Shown: positions 18,746 through 29,748 of the stretch, piece after piece
Position numbering within the stretch: the stretch's first letter is position 1
How the letters are laid out: each line of letters starts with the position of its first letter
Assembly (NCBI RefSeq): GCF_003096675.1
Contig: NZ_QEKW01000007.1
Span: forward strand, 229,261 to 293,260
Source: Actinomycetospora cinnamomea
Lineage (GTDB): Bacteria; Actinomycetota; Actinomycetes; Mycobacteriales; Pseudonocardiaceae
Direction of reading: 5' to 3'
DNA length: 64,000 nt
The notes under the pieces: generated by a model
The model's database searches: none
What the model saw: only the letters and a program-made list of their open reading frames with translations
What the model was told of the DNA's origin: nothing
Made by a program: the position numbers and the translations under genes

Positions 18746-20257
18746 TCAGCCGTCGCGGCCGCCGCCCCGGCCGCGGCCCCGGCCCTCGTTGCCGTTCCCG
18801 TTGCCGTTCCCGTTGCCGCGCTCGGCGCGCGCCTGGTCACGCCAGCGCTCCCACCAGCGTTCCCAGGACGCCGCGGCCCTCCGCGAGGCCTCGCGCTGGC
18901 GCTCCGCGCGGGACTCCGACGACCTCGACGACGCCGCCTCCTCCATCGGGGTCGAGGTCACGGTGGTGCGCGACGTGGTGCTCGGTGTCGCCGAGGGCGC
19001 GGCCGGGATGACCGGCGGCGCGGCCACCGGGACGGGCGTGGCGGCCAGGGGCACGCCGGCCTCGGGCGCGGCCACCGGGACCGGGTCGGCCGTGTCGGAG
19101 CGCGCGGCGACCGCCCCGGCGACACCTGCGGCACCGAGCACGCCGACGAGCCCGGCCCCGACCGCGACCGCCCGCCGTCCGGGTCGGCGCCGGGTCGTCC
19201 CCGACGGGGCGGGCGAGGTGACCGGACGGGTCCGGGTCGGACGCGCCGGCACGGGGAGGGCGATCGGGCCGGTGGGGGCGGCATGATCCGCCCCGTCCAC
19301 CTCGTCGTCAGCCCCGTCGTCCGCCCCCGCGCGGGAGGGGTCCTCGGGGTCGTGCCCCGTGCCCGGCAGGGCCGTCGCGGCGAGCTCCTGGGCCGAGACG
19401 TCCTCGCCGGCCAGCAGCCGGGCCGCCACCGCGGCGAGGGGTCGGCGCGCCGGGTCGTGGTCGAGGAGCATCCGCACCACCGGCGTGAGGTCGCCGGCCC
19501 GCCGCGTCGGCTGGACGAGGCCGGTGGCGACGCGCGAGAGCACCTCGAGGGCGTTGCCACCCTCACCGGCCGGCGGCCGGCCCTCCAGCGCGGTGTACAG
19601 CGTCGCGCCGAGCGAGAACACGTCGGCGGCGGCGGTGGCGGTGCCGCCGCGGGCGAGCTCGGGTGCCATGTAGTGCGGTGTCCCGGCGACGAGCTGGTCG
19701 GACGTCCCCGGGTCGGTGTCGACGACCGCGATGCCGAAGTCGGTGACCGTCACGACGTCGCCGGCACCGATCATGATGTTGGCGGGCTTCACGTCCCGGT
19801 GCACGATGCCCCGGTCGTGCATGGCCGCGAGACCCTCGGCGATCTGCGTGCCGATGGCCGCGACCCGCGCGGGCGGCAGCGGCCCCTCGTGGTCGAGCAG
19901 ATCGGCCAGGGACGGCGCCGCGACGTACTCCATGACGAGGCAGATCTCGCCGTCGAGCTCGATCATGTCGAAGATCGCGGCCAACCGCGGGTGGTGCAGG
20001 CGGGCGGCGACACGACCCTCCCGGTGCGCCCGCTCGCGCACCTGGCGCGCGCGGGCGGGGTCGAGGGCGCGGCCCCCGTGCAGACGCTTGATCGCGACGT
20101 CCCGATCGAGGAGCTCGTCGTGGGCCCGCCACACCGCGCCCGACCCGCCCCGGCCGACGGGCGCGAGCAGGAGGTAGCGCCCCGCCACCCGGCGTCCCGG
20201 CTCGATGGTGGCCCGTCCGTCCCCGAGGGCGCTCGGCACCGAGGTCGGTGTCGACAT
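18746..20257 (-). CDS. Receptor-like serine/threonine protein kinase (PknB type)
   Basis: A 503-residue Hanks-type kinase. Glycine loop GRGGSG 35-40, Lys57 in AIKRL, catalytic loop HRDVKPAN 153-160 (D155), DFG 173-175 and APE 198-200. An acidic juxtamembrane linker leads to one membrane helix at about 363-385. The external part is short: Pro/Val-rich, then charged, ending with a Gly-Asn repeat and GRGRGRGGG. No PASTA domains. ATG 20257 has GGGGAGGAGG upstream and is chosen over an earlier ATG. Confidence 0.9.
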   Translation of the reverse strand: MSTPTSVPSALGDGRATIEPGRRVAGRYLLLAPVGRGGSGAVWRAHDELLDRDVAIKRLHGGRALDPARARQVRERAHREGRVAARLHHPRLAAIFDMIELDGEICLVMEYVAAPSLADLLDHEGPLPPARVAAIGTQIAEGLAAMHDRGIVHRDVKPANIMIGAGDVVTVTDFGIAVVDTDPGTSDQLVAGTPHYMAPELARGGTATAAADVFSLGATLYTALEGRPPAGEGGNALEVLSRVATGLVQPTRRAGDLTPVVRMLLDHDPARRPLAAVAARLLAGEDVSAQELAATALPGTGHDPEDPSRAGADDGADDEVDGADHAAPTGPIALPVPARPTRTRPVTSPAPSGTTRRRPGRRAVAVGAGLVGVLGAAGVAGAVAARSDTADPVPVAAPEAGVPLAATPVPVAAPPVIPAAPSATPSTTSRTTVTSTPMEEAASSRSSESRAERQREASRRAAASWERWWERWRDQARAERGNGNGNGNGNEGRGRGRGGGRDG

Positions 20258-20467
20258 GCCCCTCCTCCCCACTCGCCGTGGTCGTCGCGCTCTGCTCCGT
20301 GACGGCGTATCGGCGGCCGTGACCAATCCGTTACCCGGACCTCACGGCATCCTGGCTGATTCCCCCGACGGAGCGACGCCCGGCCCGCCCTCGCCGGCCG
20401 TGACCGCCACCACGTCACCCGCCGTGCCCAGCGACACAGCGCTCCCAGCAGCCGGCGTGCGTTCCGA

Positions 20468-20485
20468 TCGGTACCGTCGGTACCG
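20468..20485. promoter_or_regulatory. Tandem 9-base palindromic repeat, possible operator
   Basis: TCGGTACCG occurs twice head-to-tail, each copy containing the palindrome CGGTACCG, 43 bases before the desaturase start and within the 270-base divergent gap shared with the kinase gene. A further GTAC-N5-GTAC follows. The arrangement is typical of a dimer-binding repressor site; the regulator is not known. Confidence 0.35.
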
Positions 20486-20527
20486 CGTACTTCAGGTACT
20501 CGATTCCACCCGGAGGGACCCGCCGAC

Positions 20528-21724
20528 ATGGCCATCTCGGACATCAAGGAGTTCACGCACCTGAGCGAGGCCGACGTCGCCGCCATCGGGCGTGAGTTCG
20601 ACGCGATCCGCCGTGACGTCGAGGCGTCGCGCGGCGAGGAGGACGCCGCGTACATCAAGGGCGTCATCGCCCTCCAGCGCCGGCTCGAGATCGGCGGACG
20701 CGTGGCGCTGGTGGGCAGCGTCCTGCCCCCGCTGTGGCTCGCCGGCACCGCCGCGTTGGCCGCCTCCAAGATCCTCGAGAACATGGAGATCGGCCACAAC
20801 GTCATGCACGGCCAGTGGGACTGGATGCACGACCCGGAGATCCACTCGTCGACCTGGGAGTGGGACAACGTCTGCCCGGCCGAGCAGTGGAAGCACTCCC
20901 ACAACTACCTGCACCACACGTACACGAACGTGATCGGCAAGGACAAGGACGTCGGGTACGAGATCCTCCGCGTCCGCTCCGACCAGCCGTGGCACCCCCA
21001 CTACCTGGGCCAGCCGCTCTACAACGCGCTGCTGATGGTCCTGTTCCAGTGGGGCGTCGCGCTGCACGACCTCGACATCGAGGGAGCGGCGAAGATGGAC
21101 GCCGACCCCGAGGAGATGAAGGCCAAGCTGCGCCAGATCGGGCGCAAGGCCGGCAGGCAGGCGCTCAAGGACTACGTGTTCTTCCCGGCCCTGTCCGGCC
21201 CGTTCTTCCCGGCGACGATCGCGGCCAACGCGACCGCGAACCTCGTCCGCAACGTGTGGTCCTACGCGATCATCTTCTGCGGGCACTTCCCCGACGGCGC
21301 CGAGGTGTTCACGGAGGAGGAGCTCGAGGGCGAGACGCAGGGCGAGTGGTACCTGCGCCAGCTGCTGGGCTCGGCGAACTTCACCGGCGGCAAGCTCATG
21401 CACCTCATGAGCGGCAACCTCGGCTACCAGATCGAGCACCACCTCTTCCCCGACCTGCCGTCCAACCGGTACCCGGAGATCGCGGAGCGGGTGAGGGACA
21501 TCTGCGCCCGCTGGGACCTGCCCTACACGACCGGCCCGTTCCCGAGGCAGTTCTGGCAGTCGACGCGGTCGATCTGGAAGCTCTCGCTGCCGGTGGCGGG
21601 CGAGCTGAGGCGTTTCGTGGACCGGCTGACCGGGCGGGAGAAGCCGGCCCCGCAGCCCGGGGCCGATGCCCCGACCCCGCGGATGACCGGGGAGCCGCGC
21701 GTGCCGGAGCCGGTCGCGGCGTGA
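20528..21724 (+). CDS. Membrane fatty acid desaturase (DesA3-like, acyl-CoA type)
   Basis: A 398-residue membrane diiron desaturase. Histidine boxes: HNVMHGQWDW, HSHNYLHHTYTN and QIEHHLFPDLPS, the last with the Q-x-x-H-H pattern of front-end/acyl-CoA desaturases. Hydrophobic segments lie around residues 60-80 and 205-240. It introduces a double bond in fatty acyl chains, using a reductase partner not visible here. ATG 20528 has GGAGGGA upstream. It ends four bases before the second copy of the long palindrome. Confidence 0.9.
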   Translation: MAISDIKEFTHLSEADVAAIGREFDAIRRDVEASRGEEDAAYIKGVIALQRRLEIGGRVALVGSVLPPLWLAGTAALAASKILENMEIGHNVMHGQWDWMHDPEIHSSTWEWDNVCPAEQWKHSHNYLHHTYTNVIGKDKDVGYEILRVRSDQPWHPHYLGQPLYNALLMVLFQWGVALHDLDIEGAAKMDADPEEMKAKLRQIGRKAGRQALKDYVFFPALSGPFFPATIAANATANLVRNVWSYAIIFCGHFPDGAEVFTEEELEGETQGEWYLRQLLGSANFTGGKLMHLMSGNLGYQIEHHLFPDLPSNRYPEIAERVRDICARWDLPYTTGPFPRQFWQSTRSIWKLSLPVAGELRRFVDRLTGREKPAPQPGADAPTPRMTGEPRVPEPVAA

Positions 21725-21728
21725 CCCC

Positions 21729-21772
21729 ACGTGCGTGATCTTCTGAGCTATAGCTCAGAAGATCACGCACGT
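21729..21772. terminator. Long palindrome, bidirectional terminator-like (copy 2)
   Basis: A perfect 44-base inverted repeat centred on GAGCTATAGCTC, identical in its core to 11254-11303, here between the convergent desaturase and formate dehydrogenase genes. The outer bases differ between copies, and the single arm mismatch of copy 1 is paired here. Same genomic position type in both cases: between two stops. Confidence 0.78.
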
Positions 21773-21775
21773 ACG

Positions 21776-22813
21776 TCAGGAGTCCGGCGAGACCATCACG
21801 AAGTCGTCGGGCAGGGGACGACCGTCGACATGGGCCTCGAGCATCTCCCGCACGCCCTCGGCGATGCGGTCCTGGGCCTCCCGGGTCATGCCCGAGCAGT
21901 GGATCGTCATCGCCTCGGAACCCTCGGGCAGCGAGCGCCACGGGTGGTCGGCCGGCGCGGGCTGGGGGTACCAGGTGTCGCCGGCGTAGCCCGCCAGGTG
22001 ACCGGACTCGATCGCCTCGACCAGCGCGTCCCGGTCGACGATCGCGCCGCGGGCGGTGTTGACCAGCCACGAGCCCGGCTTCATCGCCTGCAGGCGTTCG
22101 GGTCCGAACAGCGCCTGGCTGCCCTCCATGAGCGGCAGGGCCAGGCAGATGACGTCCGACTCGCGCACGAGGGTGTCGAGCCGCGCGTAGCGCACGCCGA
22201 GCGTCTCCTCCTCGGCGGGCGAGCGGCGGTGGTTGGCGTAGTAGAGCGTCCGCACGTCGAAGCCCTTGAGCCGCAGCGCGGTGCGGGCGCCGATCGCGCC
22301 GAGCCCGACGATGCCGACGGTCTTGCCCTCGAGGTCGTGCGACGGCGCCGACACCCCGGCGACGTCCCACCCCCTGTCGGCGTGCTCCCCCGTCATGCGC
22401 GCGTTCGCGTGGGCCGGGACGAAGTTGCGGACCAGCGCGAGGATCTGCAGGACGTTGTGCTCGGCGACGCTGACGACGTTGCTGCCGGTGACCTCGGCGA
22501 CGGTGATGCCGTGCTGCCGCGCGGTCTCGGGGTCGGTGTGGTCGGAGCCCACGCCGGCGGTGATCACCAGCTTGAGGTTCGACGCCTTCGACACCCTGTC
22601 CTCCTCGAGGTAGACGGGCCAGAAGGGCGTCGTGATCAGCACCTCGGCGTCGCCGAGCTCGCGGTCGAGACCCTCACCGGTGTCGGTGGTGGTGACCAGC
22701 TCGTGGCCGCGCTCGGACAGGAACTCCTGCAGGCCGAGGGCCTGGTCGGCGCTCGCCGGGACGTCACCGTCCACGGCGTCGGACGGCGGGTAGGACACGT
22801 AGACCACCTTCAT
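21776..22813 (-). CDS. fdh: NAD(P)-dependent formate dehydrogenase (metal-independent, D-2-hydroxyacid dehydrogenase family)
   Basis: A 345-residue enzyme oxidising formate to CO2. Compared with the Pseudomonas sp. 101 enzyme, the catalytic set is present: N112 (TGSNVVS), R255 (NTARG), Q284 (WYPQPAPADHPW) and H305 (IHCSG), with the Rossmann loop GLGAIG at 170-175. The acidic residue that normally fixes NAD(+) at the end of the second strand is replaced by A193, next to N194, which may permit NADP(+). The N-terminus and the C-terminal tail are shorter than in the 400-residue enzyme. It starts at ATG 22813. Confidence 0.88.
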   Translation of the reverse strand: MKVVYVSYPPSDAVDGDVPASADQALGLQEFLSERGHELVTTTDTGEGLDRELGDAEVLITTPFWPVYLEEDRVSKASNLKLVITAGVGSDHTDPETARQHGITVAEVTGSNVVSVAEHNVLQILALVRNFVPAHANARMTGEHADRGWDVAGVSAPSHDLEGKTVGIVGLGAIGARTALRLKGFDVRTLYYANHRRSPAEEETLGVRYARLDTLVRESDVICLALPLMEGSQALFGPERLQAMKPGSWLVNTARGAIVDRDALVEAIESGHLAGYAGDTWYPQPAPADHPWRSLPEGSEAMTIHCSGMTREAQDRIAEGVREMLEAHVDGRPLPDDFVMVSPDS

Positions 22814-22857
22814 GGAATCGGCTACCCCGCAGCCCGCGCCGCGGACACGGATGTGAC

Positions 22858-23715
22858 TCAGCCGGGCAGGGTCTCGCCTCCGGTCGGGGCCAGCACCTCG
22901 CCGCTGTAGTACGACGAGAGCTGGTTCGCCGCGAAGAACACGTACGACGGCGCGATCTCGTCGGGCGAGGCGGCCCGGCCGATCGGGGCCTGCGCGCCGA
23001 AGGAGTCGACCTTCTCCTCGGGCATGGTCGCGGGGATCAGCGGGGTCCACACCGGGCCCGGCGCCACGCAGTTGACCCGGATGCCGCGCGGCAGCAGCTG
23101 CTGGGCCAGCGACATGGTCAGCGCGTGGACGGCCCCCTTGGCCGCCGAGTAGTCGAGCAGCGACTTGTTGCCGCGCAGCCCGTTCACCGAGCCGGTGTTG
23201 ATGATCGCGGCGCCGTCGGGCAGGTGCGGCAGCGCGTCCTTGGTGACCCAGAAGAAGCTGGACACGTTGGTGGCGAACGTGCGGTCCCACTGCTCGTCGG
23301 AGAGCTCCTCGGGGCCGCCCACCGGCGTCTGCACCGCCGCGTTGTTGACGACGATGTCCAGCCCGCCGAGCTCGTCGACGACCCGCTCGACCATCCGCCG
23401 GCAGTGATCGCGGTCGGCGATGTCGCCGGGCACCCTGACGCAGCGCCGGCCCTTGGCCTCGACGAGCGACTGGGTGTGGGTGGCGTCCCCGTCCTCCCGG
23501 CTCTCGGAGAGGTAGCTGAGCGCGACGTCGGCGCCCTCCTCGGCGAAGGCGATCGCCACGGCGCGCCCGATGCCGGAGTCACCACCGGTGATCAGCGCCT
23601 TGCGGCCGGCCAGGAGGTCGCGCCCGGCGTAGCCGCGCATCTCGTCGTTCGGCTCGGGGTCCATCGCCCCGGTGCTGCCGGGATAGGTCTGCTCCTGCGG
23701 AGGTGGCTGCGTCAT
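22858..23715 (-). CDS. Short-chain dehydrogenase/reductase (YhdF/YghA-like)
   Basis: A 285-residue SDR with the N-terminal extension typical of this subgroup (YPGSTGAMDPEPNDEMRGYAG). TGGDSGIG 43-50 binds NAD(P); NNAA 124-127; catalytic S176, Y189 and K193 (YSAAK). It oxidises or reduces an unknown alcohol or aldehyde and is often stress-induced in bacteria. It is 44 bases upstream of the formate dehydrogenase start on the same strand, so cotranscription is possible. Confidence 0.85.
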   Translation of the reverse strand: MTQPPPQEQTYPGSTGAMDPEPNDEMRGYAGRDLLAGRKALITGGDSGIGRAVAIAFAEEGADVALSYLSESREDGDATHTQSLVEAKGRRCVRVPGDIADRDHCRRMVERVVDELGGLDIVVNNAAVQTPVGGPEELSDEQWDRTFATNVSSFFWVTKDALPHLPDGAAIINTGSVNGLRGNKSLLDYSAAKGAVHALTMSLAQQLLPRGIRVNCVAPGPVWTPLIPATMPEEKVDSFGAQAPIGRAASPDEIAPSYVFFAANQLSSYYSGEVLAPTGGETLPG

Positions 23716-23775
23716 GGTGCACGGTCTTGCCGACCCCCGGCCGCGGGCAAACCGCCGTCTGCGCTGAGCGCCCGT

Positions 23776-23815
23776 GTGCGTGCTCGTCCGTGCCGGGGCA
23801 CGGACGAGCACGCAC
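23776..23815 (-). terminator. Hairpin terminator
   Basis: Two 19-base perfect arms (23776-23794 and 23797-23815) separated by GG; the stem opens to a small loop. It lies directly downstream of the gene ending at 23833 on the minus strand and before the SDR gene, so it should separate these two transcripts. There is no long T run, which is usual in this GC range. Confidence 0.65.
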
Positions 23816-23832
23816 GAGCGCGCACGAGCGCG

Positions 23833-24345
23833 TCAGCGCAACGCGGCGATCCGGTCGAGGATCGTCTTGCGGTTCTTGGTGCGGCGCTCGTAGGCGTCGA
23901 CCTTGCCGAGGTCGGTCGCGGACATCCCGTCGAGCTTCGCGACGACGTCCTCGACGCGCAGCGAGTCGTAGTCCGCGATCGGGAGGTCGTCCTCGACCGA
24001 CACCGCGCCCTTGGCCTCGCCCTCGGCGGTGGCTGCCCCCGGCACGCGGCGGGCCTGCTGGGCCGCGGCGCCCGCCGCCCCGCCGATGCCCGTGCCGAGG
24101 CGCTGGAGCAGCGCGGGGAAGGACTCCGCCAGCTCGCGGGTGAACTCGGCCTGGGCGCGCGCGAACGCCTGCACCCATTCGGCCGTACGGTTGCCCGCCG
24201 CCTCCTCGGCCTCGGCGACGTTCTCGAGCAGCTGCCGGTAGGCCCGCAGCGACTCCTCCCCGCCCTGCCGGGCCCTGCTCACGATGCGCTCGTTGAGGTC
24301 CCGGACCTGCTCCACCACCGATTCGACCGTCGGATTGCCCGCCAT
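23833..24345 (-). CDS. Helical protein with C-terminal YDxL...YExxxxxR module
   Basis: A 170-residue protein: a long N-terminal helix region (residues 1-95) with an Ala/Gly-rich stretch GTGIGGAAGAAAQQA, then a C-terminal module of about 50 residues, LPIADYDSLRVEDVVAKLDGMSATDLGKVDAYERRTKNR. A related module ends the protein at 31249-32217. Modules like this occur in actinobacterial helical, lipid- or vesicle-associated proteins, from memory. ATG is preceded by GAGGAGCGA. It diverges from the formate dehydrogenase operon. Confidence 0.6.
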   Translation of the reverse strand: MAGNPTVESVVEQVRDLNERIVSRARQGGEESLRAYRQLLENVAEAEEAAGNRTAEWVQAFARAQAEFTRELAESFPALLQRLGTGIGGAAGAAAQQARRVPGAATAEGEAKGAVSVEDDLPIADYDSLRVEDVVAKLDGMSATDLGKVDAYERRTKNRKTILDRIAALR

Positions 24346-24471
24346 CGCTCCTCCTCGTCCTCGTGCGCCGATGCACGTCGGGTGCTCGTCCCTTCCCGGA
24401 CGAACACACCCCCAAACAGGTGAGCGACGACTGCTCCGCACGGTTGTGCGCGATCGATGTCGTTCCACTTG

Positions 24472-24501
24472 TGTGACGCCGGTCGCAACGACACCTACGA
24501 T
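24472..24501 (+). promoter_or_regulatory. Candidate promoter of the formate dehydrogenase operon
   Basis: TGTGAC (24472-24477) and TACGAT (24496-24501) are 18 bases apart and end 42 bases before the ATG at 24544, a plausible housekeeping-sigma arrangement in an actinobacterium. It is the only pair of this quality in the 198-base divergent gap. Not tested by any comparison. Confidence 0.3.
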
Positions 24502-24543
24502 GGTGAGCGGAGCAACGACGACGCCGATCACGAGGTCGACACC

Positions 24544-26484
24544 ATGCGCAAGCCCCGCCACGTCCGGCTGACCGAGCCCCTGGTCCGCGAGCACGGCGTG
24601 CTCCGGCCGGCGAGCTGGGACGAGGCACTCGACCGCGCCGCGGAGGGCCTGCGCGGCGTCCCCGCCGACGCGTTCGGCATGTTCAGCTGCTCGAAGGCCA
24701 CCAACGAGATGAACTACGCCGCGGAGAAGTTCACGCGGGTGGTGATGGGCAGCAACAACGTCGACAGCTGCAACCGCACTTGACACGCTCCCAGCGTCGT
24801 CGGTCTGACGACGGTGTTCGGTGCCGGCGGCGGCACCTCCGCCTACGTCGAGGCGGAACACGCCGACCTGCTCGTCCTCTGGGGCTCCAACGCGCGTGAG
24901 ACCCATCCGATCTTCTTCCACCACGTGCTGCAGGGGCTCCGCAACGGCGCGCGCATGTACTCGGTCGACCCGCGCCACACCTCCACCGCGCGGTGGGCGG
25001 ACGCCTGGTTGGGCCTCGACGTGGGCACCGACATCGCGCTGGCCAACGCGATCGGGCGGGAGATCATCCACGCGGGCCTGGTGAACCGGGCGTTCGTCGA
25101 GCGCGCCACCACCGGGTTCGACGACTACGCCGCGACCGTCGAGCCCTACACGCTCGAACGGGCCGAGGAGATCACCGGTGTGCCGGCCGCCACGATCCGC
25201 GAGCTCGCGCACGCCTACGCCCGCGCCGACCGCGCACAGATCTGCTGGACGCTCGGGATCACCGAGCACCACAACGCGGCCGACTACGTGTTCGCGCTGA
25301 TCAACCTGGCCCTGCTCACCGGGCACGTCGGCCGTTACGGCTCGGGGCTGGTGCCGCTGCGCGGGCAGAACAACGTGCAGGGCGGCGGCGACATGGGTGC
25401 GATCCCGGCCAAGCTGCCCGGCGGCTACGACGTCGGCGACGAGGAGGCCCGCGCCCGGTACGCCGCGGTGTGGGGCAGCGACGACTACCCGCGCGAGCCC
25501 GGCATGCACCTGTCGCAGATGTTCGAGGCGATGGAGCGCGGGGAGATGCGGGCGCTGTACTGCATCGGCGAGAACCCCGCCGAGTCCGAGGCCAACGCCG
25601 CCCACGCCCGCCACCTGCTCGAGGGCCTGGACACGCTGATCGTGCAGGACATCTTCCGCACGGCGACCGCCGAGCTCGCCGACGTGGTGTTCCCGGCGAC
25701 GGCCGACTGGTGCGAGTACGAGGGCACGGTCACCAACTCCGAGCGGCGGGTGCAGCGCGTCCGCAAGGCGATCGAGCCGCCCGGGCAGGCGCGCCCGGAC
25801 ACCCACATCATCTGCGCGCTCGCGACACGACTCGGCCACGACTGGGGCGAGCCCACCGCGGAGGAGGTGTGGGACGAGCTGCGGTCGGTGTCGCTGAACT
25901 GGCACGCCGGCATGAGCTACGCCCGCCTCGACGCCCTCGGCGGCATCCAGTGGCCGTGCCCGTCGGAGGACCACCCGGGCACGCCGCTGATGCACGCGCG
26001 CCTGTGGGCCGACGACCCCGCCGAGCGGGGCCGCCCGGCGCCGTTCACGCCGGTCGAGCACGTCGCGCCCGTCGACGCGCTCGACGACGAGTTCCCGATC
26101 CGGCTCACCACGGTCCGGCTGCTCGACGCGTACAACTCGGGCGTGCAGTCGGGCGGCTACTCGTCCCCGCTGCGCGTGCCCGAGTCGCTGCGCATCGACG
26201 CAGGAGACGCCGCGCGGCTCGGGATCGCGAACGGCGAGCGGGTGCGGGTCGTGTCGCGCCGCGGGGCCGTCGAGGCGCCCGTGGGGATCGACCCGTCGCT
26301 GCGCCCGGGGCTCGCGTCGTTCACCCCGCACTTCACCGAGGAGGTCGACGTCAACGTGCTCACCAACGACGCCTGGGACCCGAAATCGGGCACCTCGGAG
26401 TTCAAGGCGACGGCGATCCGGGTGGAGAAACTCGCTCCCGTCAGCAGCCCGATGCCCAGCCCGATGCCCGTCGCGGGGGCCTGA
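24544..26484 (+). CDS. fdhA: Selenocysteine-containing formate dehydrogenase, catalytic (molybdopterin) subunit
   Basis: A 646-residue protein if the in-frame TGA at 24781-24783 (codon 80) is read as selenocysteine. It oxidises formate at a Mo/W-bis-MGD centre. The flanks NNVDSCNRT-U-HAPSVVGL match the active site of E. coli FdhF, including the His after Sec; PLRGQNNVQGGGDMG supplies the active-site Arg. A hairpin follows the TGA (see next entry). The usual N-terminal 4Fe-4S domain is missing here and is encoded at the end of the operon. Downstream of the TGA the frame is intact with strong coding bias to 26484, arguing against decay. Read without recoding, it would appear as two fragments. 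Confidence 0.87.
24781..24818 (+). promoter_or_regulatory. Bacterial SECIS element
   Basis: Directly after the TGA codon, CGTCGTC (24795-24801) and GACGACG (24807-24813) form a seven-pair stem with apical loop GGTCT (24802-24806). The loop sequence and its distance from the TGA (18 bases between) are the same as I recall for E. coli fdhF, where SelB contacts the GU of the loop. A bulged U in the stem, present in E. coli, is not obvious here. Confidence 0.82.
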
Positions 26485-26487
26485 CGC

Positions 26488-28415
<1,928 letters not shown>

Positions 28416-28419
<4 letters not shown>

Positions 28420-29582
28420 CCACCACGGGCAAGGGTCCGGCCGGCCCCGGCGGGGGCTCCACCGCCCCGGCCGACCTGCCGGTCGACGGCGCGAGCGAGG
28501 CCGCGGGCAGCACCGCGCTCCACGACGGGCCACCGCCCGGCGAGCGCACCGACGGCGACACCCGCGTGCCCACGGCGGTCGGGCCGACCGTCGTCGACCC
28601 CGTCGCGCCCGCCCGCGGGCCCGAGGAGCGGCTCAGCAGCGGGCCGGTGATGCTCGGCCCGATCCGCCGGCGGGTGAGCCTGACCCTCGACGGCCGCGAG
28701 GTCCGCGTCCCCGAGGGCGCGACGATCCTCGACGCGCTGCACGACGAGGGCACCCCCGAGCAGGCCGACACCCCGACCATCTGCTGGGCGCCCAACATGG
28801 ACCCCATCAACGCCTGCCGGGTGTGCGTGGTGGAGGTCGAGGGCTCCCGGGCGCTCGTCCCCTCCTGCGCGCGCCAGTGCGAGGACGGCATGGCGGTGCG
28901 CACCGACACCGAGAAGGTCAAGCACAGCCGGCGCATGGTGCTCGAGCTGCTCGCGTCCTCGGTGGACATGGACCGCGCGAGCGCCGACGTCCAGCGCTGG
29001 ATGGACGAGTACGGGGTCGACGCCCAGCGCTACGGACCGCCCGCTCCCCCGGCCGCGGCGGGCGAGCGCGACCGCCGTCACGCCGGTCACCACCACGCCC
29101 CGGACGGGGCCACGGCGGCCACCGTGCACCAGCCGGTCAAGGTCGACAACGACCTCTACGTGCGCGACTACTCCCGCTGCGTGCTCTGCTACAAGTGCGT
29201 CAACGCCTGTGGCAGCGACGCCCAGTTCACGTTCGCGATCACCGCGGCGGGGCGGGGCTTCGACGCCCGCATCGCCACCGAGTACGACAACCCGCTGCCC
29301 GAGTCCGCGTGCGTCTACTGCGGCAACTGCATCGGGGTGTGTCCCACCGGCGCACTGATCTCCCGACGCGAGTACGAGCTGCGGGAGGCCGGCGACTGGC
29401 ACCCCGAGGAGCAGACGGTGTCCACCACCGTCTGCTCGTTCTGCGGGGTCGGCTGCAACCTCGAGCTGCACGTCCAGCAGAACGAGATCGTCAACGTCAC
29501 CAGCCCGGCCGACCACTCGGTGACCCACGGCCACCTCTGCATCAAGGGCCGCTTCGGCTTCCAGCACGTCCAGAACCTCTGA
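28416..29582 (+). CDS. Formate dehydrogenase iron-sulfur subunit (NuoG/HoxU-like N-terminal plus Fe4S4 domain)
   Basis: A 388-residue protein with a disordered first 80 residues. A 2Fe-2S ferredoxin domain has C123, C134, C137 and C151; two 4Fe-4S clusters have C255/258/261/265 and C299/302/305/309; the end is a molybdopterin-oxidoreductase Fe4S4 domain with C340, C343, C347 and C375. It stops at GRFGFQHVQNL, exactly where the catalytic subunit at 24544 begins (RHVRLTEPLV). The normal FdhA chain is therefore divided, with its N-terminal half encoded last. A His-rich linker lies near residues 221-228. Confidence 0.85.
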
Positions 29583-29643
29583 CCGCGGCCTGGGCCGGGC
29601 GGGTCAGGTGGCCCGGTCGAACGGCCGAACCCGCCCCGCCGTC

Positions 29644-29666
29644 GGACGCCACCTGGCGTGGCGTCC
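29644..29666 (+). terminator. Hairpin terminator of the formate dehydrogenase operon
   Basis: GGACGCCAC and GTGGCGTCC pair around a five-base loop (CTGGC), followed by TTCT. It lies 61 bases after the operon's last stop and before the next ribosome site. Confidence 0.6.
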
Positions 29667-29748
29667 TTCTCGGGGGCCGTCACGGCTGGTTGGTTGTCCA
29701 CGACGGGGTGTGTCCACCGCCCGCATCCGACGACGAAGGAGGTCCGCC

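Noticed and set aside
11254..21780. Shared peptide MRDL(P/L)SYSSEDHAR in frames at 11259 and 21731 as a conserved protein start
   Set aside because: It is only the translation of the two palindrome copies, not a protein family.
24457..24783. A separate 108-codon gene ending at TGA 24783
   Set aside because: The frame continues with clear FdhA homology and a SECIS hairpin, so the TGA is read as Sec; the earlier start at 24457 is also less likely than ATG 24544.
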